NCBI GenBank assembly: GCA_000151295.1 | Contig: GG745362.1 | Span: forward strand, 165,553-229,552 | DNA: 64,000 bases | Direction of reading: 5' to 3' | From: Allomyces macrogynus ATCC 38327 | Taxonomy: Eukaryota; Blastocladiomycota; Blastocladiomycetes; Blastocladiales; Blastocladiaceae | In this document: piece after piece, positions 11,292 through 20,841 of the stretch | Numbering within the stretch: position 1 is the stretch's first letter | Layout: each line of letters begins with the position of its first letter | Notes under the pieces: model-generated | Told to the model about the DNA's origin: nothing | What the model saw: only the letters and a program-made list of their open reading frames with translations | Databases searched by the model: none | Program-made: the position numbers and the translations under genes

Positions 11292-11998
11292 ACGAGAAGC
11301 GAAGAGTGTATGTGTAACGAACTGTCTTTAGACAGCGGGTATTTATGTAGATTTGGGGGCGGTGGAGAGGATTATTTATCTGGCACGGTTCCCCAAAGAA
11401 TGCAGCAGCTTCAGAATCGGCGAGCGCGACCGCCCAGGATGGGCCAACGGTTAGCAGCGCGGCCAGTGGAATCTTGAATTGATGTAGACGGTTGATCAAG
11501 TGAACGTCGCCGCAAACGAGGGTGGTTGGAAGCCGTCGTGATGGTGTAGCGTGCTCACACACAGACGTGCAGGTCGGTGTCCCAGCCGGTAGGCGTCCAG
11601 CTATTCGCTGTCCCGGCCTCAACGCTGGGTGGAGAAACAATGGCGTTCGCTTTTCAAAATAATTCTGATGCAATAAAATGGAATATCTTGCCTGAATCAA
11701 CAAGAGCTTCACACGCCAGTGACTCGCTCTGCCCCTTGCTTCAAAACTCCGACCGTCCTCCAACTACCCTGCTCATCTGAATCCAGTTGCAACACTTGCG
11801 CCCTCCCTCCCGGCGCTCCATCTTGCAGCTTACACATCGCCATCACGCCGCGATCACCATGGGCTGACACTGCCAGAACTGCAAGTACTCGTCATCATCC
11901 TTGGATGACGTTGACGATTTGGCCAGCGACTCCAGCACCGATGGCGCAACGACAACAGTTGCCGCGAGGACAATGCACAACTGCCAGTTGAAGTCCGG
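11292..11998. other. Intergenic, no gene seen
   Basis: About 700 bp downstream of the kinase gene. ORFs on both strands are compositionally odd and lack motifs. It may contain the start of the degraded plus-strand fragment that follows. Confidence 0.4.
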
Positions 11999-12758
11999 TT
12001 CACGTTCTTCTTTGCTGATGGGTGCCACAAGACGCGATTCCTAAACAACGGCACGGGCGATGGCAGTGTGTTGTTGCAAGCCGCCACCGTGCCAGAATTT
12101 GCCATCACGCAATGGTTTTATGGTGACAGTCAGCCCATGGTCAAGCCCAAGAACTCCGAAGTCACGTCGCTCGACATTATGGCTGGGATTCTCAACCCAG
12201 ACTGCAAAAGCGTACCAGCAGCTGTGGGCTGGGCCATGCGAGACTGAGTATGAGGGTACCAGGAAGGTGGTCACAGTCAAGAAGACGATTCTCGTTGCTG
12301 TCCTGTGCGCAGGCCACGTGCAGTTTGCCAAGCACCACCTCGATTTGGCCATCGCGTACGGTTTGCTCCTTGAAGACATGCATAAAGACCAGGTCTGGTT
12401 CGACACGGCGCTCGCTCTCATCAAGCCCAATCATGGCCAGTCGGTTGGCGGTGGCGGTGTGACGCTGCGCACAGTAGGAACGCTGCTCGCACAGGCGTGC
12501 AACTTTGACCTGACCCAGGCCATCGTTGACTTGGTCACAACGTTCCCAGACATGTTCCAGCAATCGAACACCGCTGATTTCGTCACACGGCTCATCAAGG
12601 CGCCAACGTGGCCTGCGCTCCATGACCTCGTCCATGCCGCCGTGTATGCCCAACTGCGTCCGAACTGGTGTACACACATGGTCGCAATCCTGGTTGAACT
12701 CGTCTGGCGTGTTGACGGTGGCGTAGATTGTTCCGTGTCATGGCAGTCAAGAAAGTAG
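11999..12758 (+). pseudogene. Unrecognised helical protein fragment in two frames
   Basis: Two plus-strand blocks read like real protein. Frame 2 covers 11999-12245 (FTFFFADGCHKTRF through GWAMRD) and frame 3 covers about 12250-12758, with regular hydrophobic helices (HLDLAIAYGLLLED, TLLAQACNFDLTQAIVDLV, ALHDLVHAAVYAQL). The change of frame at about 12245 coincides with in-frame stops. I do not recognise the family. It abuts, tail to tail, the relic of a minus-strand 2OG oxygenase at about 12725. It could be an inverted piece of that gene's C-terminal helical region or an independent gene. No function is assigned. Confidence 0.35.
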
Positions 12759-13524
12759 CGGAAACGCTCGCCGGCCGGTGCAAGTTTCGAGAGTTGCTGC
12801 GCAATCAGGTCGTGTGCGAACCAGTCAAATCGTGGCATCGCATCTTCATCAGGCAAGCGGAGCGTGTAGATGAGAGCGAGCCTGTAACCAGACATGACGG
12901 GCGTGAGTTCGTGCTCAGCATCAGCATAGGGCGCGGCATAGTACGCCGAAATTGCACGAACCCCATCAGCATCGTCGAAAGTGTGCGCGACGGTTTGCAC
13001 TTTGACGTCAGATTAATGCGAGTCCTGGTAGACGACGAGTTCGCCGCCCTCTTACCGCAGCAGCAGCTGGATCGCGACCATTGCAAACACACGGTCGTGG
13101 GTTTCCGTGTCGCGGTGACGCGCAATGTGGCCACCGGGACCATAGAGCAAGAGCTTGGAGAGCCGCATCGTGATCCCAAACTTGGCAATGATCTCGGCCG
13201 CGAGCAAATCGTGCCCGCTCACCCATTCCAGGTTCTTTAGGTGCACCTTGGCCGCGTCAATCTCCCACGTCGTGTGCACGGCCTGGTCGGATCCACGGTC
13301 AATCAGCTCATCGCGTGCAACGGCGATCAACGGCTCGGCATGCACGTCGTCGGCAGTGTGACAGCGCCGACACCATCAATCTCGAGTCCCGGCTGGGTGG
13401 GAAAGCATTTCCCACGCCCGCCAAACGTGTATTTCGCCTCGGTCGCGCCGGCGAGGAAGGTTGCGAGTTGCGCGAGCGCGGCCAAGGGCAGTGCGGGGAC
13501 AGCGCTCGCCCAAGAGTTGGCCAT
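12725..13524 (-). pseudogene. 2OG-Fe(II) oxygenase (prolyl-4-hydroxylase-like), frame break and two in-frame stops
   Basis: Large-family fungal 2-oxoglutarate/Fe(II) oxygenase. Markers in order: KYTFGG, then PGLEIDGVGAVTLP; a frame change at about 13340; then HAEPLIAVARDEL; LSKLLLYGPGGHIARHRDTE with the HxD iron motif (HRD, about 13110-13130); FAMVAIQL; GGELVVYQD; and YYAAPYADAEHELTPVMSGYRLAL with the distal His. Between AIQLLLR and EGGEL there is an in-frame TAA (about 13051), and a second TAA follows YQDSH. Conservation resumes in the same frame after each, so these look like nonsense changes rather than introns. Similarity ends near 12725. Iron and substrate residues survive, but the gene cannot make a full protein as sequenced. 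Confidence 0.6.
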
Positions 13525-13553
13525 GTCGCTGCTGTCGCCGTCGTTGCTGATAA

Positions 13554-15920
13554 GTGCGCGGGAGGAAGAGATCCATCGAATATTTTGCGCGGTCGTTGGG
13601 ATCTATCTGGGGTCGCGTTGTGGCGTCGTCGAGCGAGGCAGCGAGTCTTGCTGTCGCTCTCTCAAATGGCCTGGCAGGCGACCAAGTCACGGTCCGGTGG
13701 CCTGCTGCTGAGCCACGCCGGCCTCGCGACCACCGGGATCGGCGCGGCCATCAACCGGTCTTCCCAGTCTTCCCGCGCCGCCGGATCGGCGACGTCGATC
13801 GCTCCGCTCTCCGCGCAACCGACACTCTCCGATGCGAGGTCAGCGACGACGACGACGACGACGACGACCGCGACGACGACCGCGACCACCAGCACTCAGG
13901 TACGACCACGACGCCCGCACGGTCGCCCTCGCCAAAGAGTCATTCGTCGACAACGAGCGCGCGCTTGCCGTGCGCACCATTCGAGACACGCTGCCCGTCG
14001 TGCGCACCGTCACGATCAATGGCCACCCGGTGACGCTGCCAATCACCACGGAAACCGCGGCGGCACAAGTCGTGGCGGCCGCGACGCGCGAAGTCGATCC
14101 GCCGGATAGTCTGTCATTTGAAGTGGGCGCGACCATGGTCGCCATTCCGCAGGACTGGTGGGAGCTCAAGCTCGCCGACGCTCGCGCGCATCGTCAGGTA
14201 CGCGACGGTACCGCTGACCATGCAACTACTGCACTTGCTCGTGATCCTGCCCGGCGGCCACGTCGTCCGCGCGCCTGCCACGCCGCAGAACCCTCACCAC
14301 TCCTTGACCACGGTCATGCCGCTGCCCTCGACGTGCGTCGGCGGCCAACTGGTCGTGACCCCCGACGCTAACGCGGCACCAATCACCTTCGACCTGACGG
14401 CTACGCGGGACCCGATGCTCGGGACCCCCTACGTCGTCTACCGCGCGGGTACGGGCGTCTCGCGCGAGTACACGCCCGTGACGCCCGGTGAGTACGCGCT
14501 GCTGTGGCCGCCGAATCGCGGTTTGCCTCACGTCCGCCGTCGCGCAACAACTCGCGGCATTACACGGCCGCGAGCGCATGTTCCACTACCTGCTCGCGCC
14601 CAAGTCGGCGCCGCCCTGCGCCGCCCTCGCGGCCAAGGAATACGGCGAGCCCATATCGCCGCCGCCCGCGATGGACGCGACTCACTTGCAGGGGATCGAC
14701 AAGGCGCGGATCGAGATGCTGCAGTTGGCCAATCAGACCCTCCCGGAAAACGCGCGGTACTCACTCTTCTTCTCGCGCGTCACGCGGCGCGTGACGCACA
14801 CGGTCGCTGTCCGGCAATACACGCTTGGCCCGACCTACGAGACCGTCACCTGGTCGACTGACGACGGCGCCGACTGGCTGGCCAACGACCCGACCGCGAG
14901 CACGTACCACGTGTCCAACATGGATACCGTCCTCAGACCGGACCGCAAGTGGCAGCATCAGCTATGGGCCGGGCGCCACCGGACGCACCCGACGAATTTG
15001 GGGATTCAGGCATTTTTGCGGTCGAACGACAAGGATATTACCGTGACGGGCGAGTCTGGTGGGATTACGGGCCGCGCGCGCGGTCGCGGAACAGGTGGTT
15101 ATGAACCGGAAAGGGGTCGACGCGGATGCGCGGGCGCATGGGACGGGGAAGAAGGCCATGGTGACGATTACGAAGGTGAATGCAGTCATTGATGAGGTTG
15201 TGGCGAGGAAGCACGAGGCGACCGAGGAGGTACGGCGGCTGGAGGGGGTGTTTGGGGCCGGGGTGGGGAGCGCGGAAGTGGGGGAGGCGCCGAGGAAGGT
15301 GGAGGAGGCGCCGAGGAAGGTGGAGGAGGTGTGCAGGGTGGTGAGGGAGGAGCGGGCGCGGAATGTCGAGGCGGACTTTGCGGCCGAGCGCGCCAAGGCC
15401 GTGGAAATGGAAAGGGCCGCGGCTGAAGCGGCAAGGGAGAAGACCGCGAACCAAGTGGCCGGGGCCGCGACGAGCGCGATGCCGCCGGCGCCGGCGCCGC
15501 GGCCCCTGCCGCCTCGACCTCGATCGCGCCCACGCGTCATGCCGCCTCGGCCTCGACCGCGCCCGCGATTCCTGTTTCCGCGCCCGCAACAACTGCTTTC
15601 AAGCCGCTACCCTTGCCCGCCACCGCCACCACCGCCGCCAGCGCACACCCGCGAGTCATCGCGCCGCCCGCGATCCCGGCCTCGCTCATGACCCCGCCTG
15701 CCGCGACCACCGCGGCTACCCGCCGTGGTTCCCGCAAATGTACGTTCCGCCCGCGCACCCGGCGGCCGCGCAGTACGTGCCGCAAATGGACGCGGCAGTC
15801 GCGCACCAGTTGGCGATGCAGCATGGGGCGATGTCCGGCGGCGTGTATACGGTGCCCGGTGGTGGGTTGGCGCCGGGGCATGGGCAGGGTGGGGCGCAGG
15901 GTGGGGCGCCGCCGCAGTGA
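13554..15920 (+). CDS. Degenerate 2OG-oxygenase-like protein with coiled-coil and Pro/Gly-rich tail; HxD absent
   Basis: Layout parallels the neighbouring minus-strand oxygenase. VRTVTINGHPVTLPI corresponds to the IDGVGAVTLP block, and LLHLLVILPGGH corresponds to KLLLYGPGGH. LPSTCVGGQLVV corresponds to the P-S..GGELVV block, and YVVYRAG...YTPVTPGEYALLW corresponds to YAAPYAD..HELTPVMSGYRLAL. The HxD pair after GGH is not present and the distal His is not evident, so it is probably not an active Fe(II) enzyme. An acidic Asp-rich run encoded by GAC repeats precedes the domain. An intron is likely at about 14197 (GTACGC), and frames change near 14490 and 15080. The C-terminal part has a Glu/Ala/Arg coiled coil (about 15100-15470) and ends in a Gly/Gln/Pro tail. 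Start and exon structure are uncertain. Confidence 0.45.
13844..13889. repeat. GAC-rich trinucleotide microsatellite
   Basis: Near-perfect run of (GAC)n, interrupted by CGC triplets, within the N-terminal part of the 2OG-like gene. It encodes poly-Asp or poly-Thr depending on frame. Confidence 0.8.
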
Positions 15921-16945
15921 GGACGTGGAGGGTGGTGAGGAGCGAAGGGGCGCGGGAGTGTGTCGTTTGGCACGCAGCATTTGTTGGGATTTTTGTTGTT
16001 GTTTGGAGTGATGAGCGCAAAGCAAATGAATTGCCGTCATGCTGAGCTCGAAAGTTTGAAGTTCTTCAGTCATTTGGGATTGGATGGTGGATGGTTGCGT
16101 TGCATTGATGGTTCTTTGCGGGCAGCAGATTTTGTGTGTGTGACCAGGGTTCATGCCGAAATGTAACGAGCCAGAAGTTTGCGGGTTGATGCAAGAGTAT
16201 TGGCGGCCATCGCGCCTGACCCACTTACACCGACACGACGTGGCATGCCACCTACGATTTGCAAGAAAGCACCGTTGATGCTCTTACGACAGAAGTCAAT
16301 CAGTTCAAGAACTTTCCAAATGCCTTGAGAGGCCGAGCGCAGCCATTTCGTGTTCGTGCCAAGCTTGAACATCCTCTCTTGCGGAACTGGTCATTGACTC
16401 GCGGCTCGCAACTTGACGCGCTGAGACTTTGGGAACACAGGATAACATGTGAAGAAGAACCATAAATATTTCCAAAAACCAACTTCTTCATTTTTCATTT
16501 CTGAATGCCAAGAACGAATCAGCAACACAAAACCAGATCAACAAGGCACTCAGGAAGGAATGAAGAGAGAGCAAAAATTCTCCATTTCGATTGATGGGAT
16601 GCTAGAGATGAAAAAGAAACAGGTGCTGATGCTGCGATTCATGAACACGACAACAACAAAAGTTACGGATCTCATTGGGGATTGGGGAGGAAAGGGAGGG
16701 AGGGAGGGAGAGAGGATTCAGCAACACCGCACACTTCGGCCACGACGCACCGCAAGAGAGAGTGGGAGAGAGAGAGGTTTTTGATGCTTTTCATTTTAGC
16801 ACAGCGTCACTGGGTGCGCGTGCGCCGTCGCCGCCGTCGCGACATGAGCGTCAACATGCTGCGCCTGCGTCTGCAGCTGAACTGTCGACAAGTCGAGCGC
16901 ATGGCCCGAGAAGTCGTATCCGTGGAACTGCGCGAGCACGTCAGC
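15921..16945. other. Intergenic, AT-richer, no gene seen
   Basis: About 1 kb after the 2OG-like gene. It contains a GGGA-repeat stretch (about 16688-16712) but no convincing coding pattern. It should contain the 3' ends of both flanking genes. Confidence 0.4.
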
Positions 16946-17804
16946 TCAGTCCGGGACGTGGAGTTGCGCGAGACTGTCGTGACCGTTGAACGTGCTCGCC
17001 GACACGTCCCAGTGGTGGTGGCCGTGGTGCAACGCGCCCGTCACGTACCAGGCGCCGTCGTCAACGTAATGGTGGTCGGCGTGCCACGTGCCGTCGTTCA
17101 CATGGCAGTCGTCGGCGGGGGCCACGATCGCGTGGTACTCGGGCGTTGCAGAAACGTGGATCGACTGTTCCTGATGCTGCATCTGCGTGGCCGTGACGGT
17201 GCCGCTACCCGAGACCTCGACGGTCTGCGTCTGGTCCTGCGCCTGCGTGATGTCGATCGCCTTCTTCTTGGCGCCGGCGCCTGCAATCGTAATCGACTGG
17301 TCACCAAAATTGAGCTGCGTCGCGCCAATCTTGGCCGCGCCCGTCTTGCCGGCAATGATGGCCGACTGATCCGACGTCGCGATCTGCTTGAGCTGCGCGT
17401 TGGACGTGGCGGCGCTGCCCGAGACTTCAATGTTCTGGTCCGACGAGTTGCCCTGCATGATGTCGGTCGCCTTCTTCTTGGCGCCACCGACGTTGACCGA
17501 CTGGTTCTGGATGTCGATTTGCACGACCGTGATCTTGCCCGATCCCGCGCCCGAAACATCGACCGACTGGTCCGACGTGCCGATCTGCGTGATATTGGCC
17601 GACTTGACATCACCCGACACGTTCGTCGTCTGGTCCTGCTTCGCAACCTGGACGATGGTGATCTGAACGGTTGAAAGGAGCGGAAGTGATCAGTTCGTGT
17701 AACCACGTTGCACATCTTCGGCAAGGGCCCACCGAAATTATTGGTCGGGTGGAGAAGATAAAGAACAATCGTACCGGAGACGCGGCGGTCGGAGTGGGAG
17801 TCAT
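16946..17804 (-). CDS. Repetitive protein with curli-like QSVxVSG repeats and His-rich C-terminus
   Basis: Two exons: 17804-17775 (MTPTPTAASP) and 17662-16946, joined over a 112-nt intron (GTACGA...TTCAG, phase 0), giving 248 residues. Exon 2 is built of about seven degenerate repeats of roughly 22-27 residues with the core (D/N)QSVxVSG, such as TSDQSVDVSGAG, IQNQSVNVGGAK, SSDQNIEVSG, FGDQSITIAGAG and QTQTVEVSGSG, alternating with ITxxQ or ATxxQ strands. Regular Gln/Asn and Ser/Gly spacing is typical of beta-solenoid or curli-like amyloid repeats. The last 60 residues are rich in His and Asp (DGTWHADHHYVDDG, HHGHHHWD), a possible metal-binding region. There is no signal peptide by eye. The family is unknown to me; function is not assigned. 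Confidence 0.6.
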
Positions 17805-19109
17805 GGTGAAGGTGGAGAAGTGGAGGAGTGGATCGACGAGCTAGTCAGGAAGCGCGGGATGTCGACCCAAGAAACGCGGGGCGCGTCCCGGTTTTATACC
17901 ATTCGCGAGCCGTCCTGGACGCAAGTGTCTGTGGGAAATGTTTCCTGGCGTGGCGGGCCGCACGCGATGAGCGGCGTGAGGAACTGGGGCAAGTACGACC
18001 AGCCGCCGCTGGAACCAGGGCAAGTCCCCAAGGCCAAGATGCCAAGTCCGTGTGGGCTCGGTCCGGCTCAGCACTTGCCGACCCTCAGGGTCGGGTACTT
18101 TGCGGAAATCGTTGTGTTTCTTCCCAGGAGCACAGCGTATGAACAGAGGGCGAAGTGCACACGTGCACAGCAGCCCCTTTGTTCGGCCGCGACGCGTTGC
18201 ACAAGAGAGGTGTGGAATGGGTAGGTGACACGATCGCGTCGGATTTCTGCGACGTGGACAGCTTCGCCGTTGATCGTGAGCCCGTGCATCCCATGCCATT
18301 TGTTTGTGCGCAGCGCGCCGATGCATAACAGGGATGGTGCGGGGGTGGATCGAAACAAAGGAGGGGAGAGCTTCGCCGGAGCACGTCGTGAGAAACATGA
18401 ATGATGGCGTGGGGCATGGGACTTGCGCGACGACTTCGCCGAGCGCCACCCATACGAGGGTCGGCAGTGCCGATGGACGCAGATGGCGTTGGTGCCCACT
18501 TTCTGTCGACTTCGCCGGAGTTGCTTCCCGTGCCTCGAAGCCCATATATGTGTCCATTTCTTCCTGAAGAAAGCGGTGCTCGACACATATTTCCAGCGCC
18601 TTCACTGGCCTGCAGGGATTGTCGAGGTGGCGGTCGGATGGTGCCACTCCGTGGGATGCTGACGCGCACCAAGCATCTTCATGTGAGCCGCGAAGTCTGG
18701 CGCAGTCGTGCCCACTCGAAGAACGGCGGTGGTCGCTCATGATCGCGTCGTCAACGATCGCGCTTTTGTATTTCCCATCATTCAACAGTCGGGTGGGGAG
18801 ACCGCCCTCCCCGCAGACCACATGGCGGCGCGTCGACCGATTTCTCCTCTCCCACGCGGCGTCCTGACAGCAACTCGGTGCCAGACGAATCCGCTTCTCA
18901 CGTTTCTCGTGCTCGACCACCGTTCTCCGTCTTCACTGTCGCCGCGAATCTCCTCCGCTAGCCAGAGTTGTGCGCTTGCATCGTCAAAAATATCTCGTGA
19001 AGGTTCGTCACCCTGCTAATGCTTACACATTTGGTCGTGCAAGTATAAGCGCACCACACGTCTGGCCACGCTGCGAGTACACGACCTGGTCGTCCTGGCC
19101 CGTCTTACG
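17805..19109. other. Intergenic and pre-insertion flank, no supported gene
   Basis: 1.3 kb between the repeat-protein gene and the provirus. A 359-codon minus-strand open frame (17841-18920) exists, but its composition (Arg/Pro/His-rich, no hydrophobic rhythm) suggests chance in GC-rich DNA. Nothing else recognisable. Confidence 0.45.
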
Positions 19110-19114
19110 GTTCA
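19110..19114. repeat. Target site duplication, left (GTTCA)
   Basis: The five bases GTTCA immediately before the left TIR recur immediately after the right TIR (35586-35590). This is expected for retrovirus-like integrase insertion. Confidence 0.85.
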
Positions 19115-19139
19115 TGTCACGGACTGTCAGTCCGTGACA
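19115..19139. repeat. Terminal 25-nt palindrome, left
   Basis: Perfect palindrome with 12-nt arms around a central T (TGTCACGGACTG and its complement). It forms the extreme left end of the element and is a candidate integrase-binding or telomere-like hairpin site. Confidence 0.85.
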
Positions 19140-19171
19140 CTCGTCCAGCCATACCCCCCACTGCCCACGAC

Positions 19172-19364
19172 ACTGTCGTAGCTACAGTGTCAGCCATACC
19201 AGGGAGTGCCCGCGCCCAGGGGCGACAGCCCCGCCAGCCCCCGCAGGTGGTAGCGTGACCCGGGTCAACTGTCATAGCTACAGTGTCAGCCATGCCAGGA
19301 AGTGCCCGCGCCCCAGGGGCGACAGCCCCGTCAGCCCCCGCAGGTGGTAGCGTGACCCGGGTCA
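19172..19364. repeat. Two 96-97 bp direct repeats with internal palindromes, left TIR
   Basis: Units 19172-19267 and 19268-19364 are about 95% alike. Each starts with an ACTGTC(A/G)TAGCTACAGTGTC block, in which ACTGT and ACAGT arms surround TAGCTA, and ends with GTGACCCGGGTCA. Mirrored in the right TIR at 35336-35528. Confidence 0.85.
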
Positions 19365-19536
19365 GTCCAGGAGTCTCCCGACGACAGTGTCACGACGACA
19401 GTCCTCCATAACCTAATCCGGGAACACGACAGTGACAGCTGTTGGCCACCCCGACCGGCGAGCTGGGGACTTGGAGATTATTCGGTGAAAATAGCAAGGA
19501 AGGGTTTGGGGAAGCAATCATGGGAATGGGTCAGGA

Positions 19537-19692
19537 AGTGGCACGGAAATGGCACAGTGGCACGACTTTTGGAGGTTTTTTAAGAGGGTCTAGGCCCGGG
19601 GGGAAAGAACGCAAGATTCTGGCGTTGCACTCTTTTCCCCCCACTTCTCTGGCGATTTAAAATACCCCCAAAGTCGTGCCACTCGTGCCACT
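19537..19692. repeat. Foldback unit 1 (about 156 bp), left TIR
   Basis: Begins AGTGGCAC and ends GTGCCACT. Inner arms AGTGGCACGACTTT / AAAGTCGTGCCACT and GGGGGGAAA / TTTTCCCCCC can pair into a long hairpin. It is nearly identical to units at 19761 and 20604. Confidence 0.8.
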
Positions 19693-19760
19693 TTCATGTC
19701 ATGTTCAACCATAGCTTCCCCGCCCAGCTGGCGCGTTGAATCACATAAAGATAGCAAGGA

Positions 19761-19916
19761 AGTGGCACGGAAATGGCACGATGGCACGACTTTTAGGGGG
19801 TTTTTAAGAGGGTCTAGGCCCGGGGGGAAAGAACGCAAGATTCTGGCGTTGCACTCTTTTCCCCCCACTTCTCTGGCGATTTAAAATACCCCCAAAGTCG
19901 TGCCACTCGTGCCACT
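19761..19916. repeat. Foldback unit 2 (about 156 bp), left TIR
   Basis: Second copy of the GTGGCAC-bounded unit. It differs from unit 1 at a few positions (for example TTTTAGGGGG instead of TTTTGGAGG). The flanking sequence GTCATGTTCAACCATAG is also duplicated. Confidence 0.8.
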
Positions 19917-20084
19917 TTCATGTCATGTTCAACCATAGTCTCCCCGGCCCAGCTGGGCGCATTGATTCACATAAAGATAACAAGGAAAGGGAGAGGGCAA
20001 CCGCTCAAGGCGCGCATCAACCTCGATGGCTGGCCAGGCACATCAAGGGAGCAGCTGCACAAGAGCGGTTGAGGAAGGGGGGTT

Positions 20085-20136
20085 CTCCTGCCACTTACTC
20101 CTGCCACTTACTCCTGCCACTTACTCCTGCCACTTA
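20085..20136. repeat. 13-bp tandem repeat, four units, left TIR
   Basis: Unit CTCCTGCCACTTA repeated four times without change, then a partial unit. The mirrored copy is at 34564-34615. Confidence 0.9.
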
Positions 20137-20484
20137 CTCCTGGCTCGACCGACAAAAGGGAGGGGCCACAGCAAAACCCAAGGTTGCGACCCTTGAAGCC
20201 TTGCCATGACCCAAACCCACGCCTCGACAACTGCACCAGATGCGCATCCAGCACAGCCACCAAGGACATGGGGCGAGGGAATAATATAATAAGGGGCCAG
20301 TGTACTGTGCACCCAGCCATCTCCTTTTAAGGGGGGACAATCGGTTTTCCTGGAGAGTACTCAGAGAAAGGCCCTTTGGGAGTGGGTGTGGGTGTCCAGA
20401 ATTACACTGGCAAAGGGGCATTCGGGTGCTGGGGGGCTCCCGGGTCTTATAGGCGAGGGAGTTCACGATAATTTTTAGGCAGGG

Positions 20485-20560
20485 GACGCCTAATTTATCA
20501 TGTTTCGTTGCTTTGCCTCGAGTGTGTGTTCAGAGCAGTTTTCACTATAAATTAGGCGTC
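20485..20560. repeat. Inverted 13-bp pair GACGCCTAATTTA with overlapping TATAAATT, left TIR
   Basis: GACGCCTAATTTA at 20485-20497 and its exact complement at 20548-20560 flank a 50-nt loop. A second direct copy of the TTCGTTGCTTTG segment lies just after. The right arm contains CTATAAATT. Possible promoter or replication-related structure; mirrored at 34140-34215. Confidence 0.55.
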
Positions 20561-20603
20561 TGAGTGCTAATTTACACTGTTCGTTGCTTTGGTCAAACAC
20601 TAA

Positions 20604-20760
20604 AGTGGCACGAAAATGGCACAGTGGCACGACTTTTGGAGGTTTTTTAAGAGGGTCCAGGCCCGGGGGGGAAAGAACGCACGATTCTGGCGTTGCACTC
20701 TTTTCCCCCCGCTTCTCTGGCGATTTAAAATACCCCCAAAGTCGTGCCACTCGTGCCACT
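20604..20760. repeat. Foldback unit 3 (about 157 bp), left TIR
   Basis: Third copy of the GTGGCAC-bounded hairpin unit, near the inner end of the TIR and about 80 bp from the replicase stop codon. Confidence 0.8.
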
Positions 20761-20841
20761 TTTCTTTGAACGGTTTGAATGGGGCTGGGTGACCACTGGG
20801 AGGACCAACAACCAATGTATATAATCAAATCAACACGACTA

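Larger units (their letters stand above)
19115..20813. repeat. Left terminal inverted repeat, 1,699 bp
   Basis: Reverse complement of 33887-35585. Coordinates mirror exactly (x in the left repeat pairs with 54700 minus x), so no net indel separates the copies, and all stretches I compared matched. It holds terminal palindromes, 96-bp direct repeats, three foldback units, a 13-bp tandem repeat and a 13-bp inverted pair. No convincing protein gene lies inside. Confidence 0.93.

Noticed and set aside
11158..11763. 201-codon minus-strand ORF downstream of the kinase gene
   Set aside because: Overlaps the last kinase exon antisense and has no motif.
15363..15920. Separate plus-strand Arg/Pro-rich gene
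   Set aside because: Most of it is another frame of the coiled-coil and Pro/Gly tail of the 2OG-like gene. Only its last segment is kept, as the probable tail.
16682..17674. 330-codon plus-strand open frame, Arg/Val/Leu-rich
   Set aside because: It is antisense to the QSVxVSG repeat gene. Its regularity is the mirror of those repeats, and it starts in a GGGA repeat without a promoter-like context.
17841..18920. 359-codon minus-strand open frame
   Set aside because: Composition is random-like for GC-rich DNA (Arg, Pro, His, Ser), without hydrophobic or motif pattern. Other frames here are also open for long stretches.
20085..20136. Short tandem repeat considered as a CRISPR array
   Set aside because: Units are 13 bp and directly adjacent with no spacers, in a eukaryotic viral TIR.
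19442..20466. Several 60-110 codon ORFs inside the TIRs (for example with ARKWHSGTTFGGF)
   Set aside because: They fall in foldback repeats and repeat with them, and both strands are open. They are better explained by the repeat structure than by coding.
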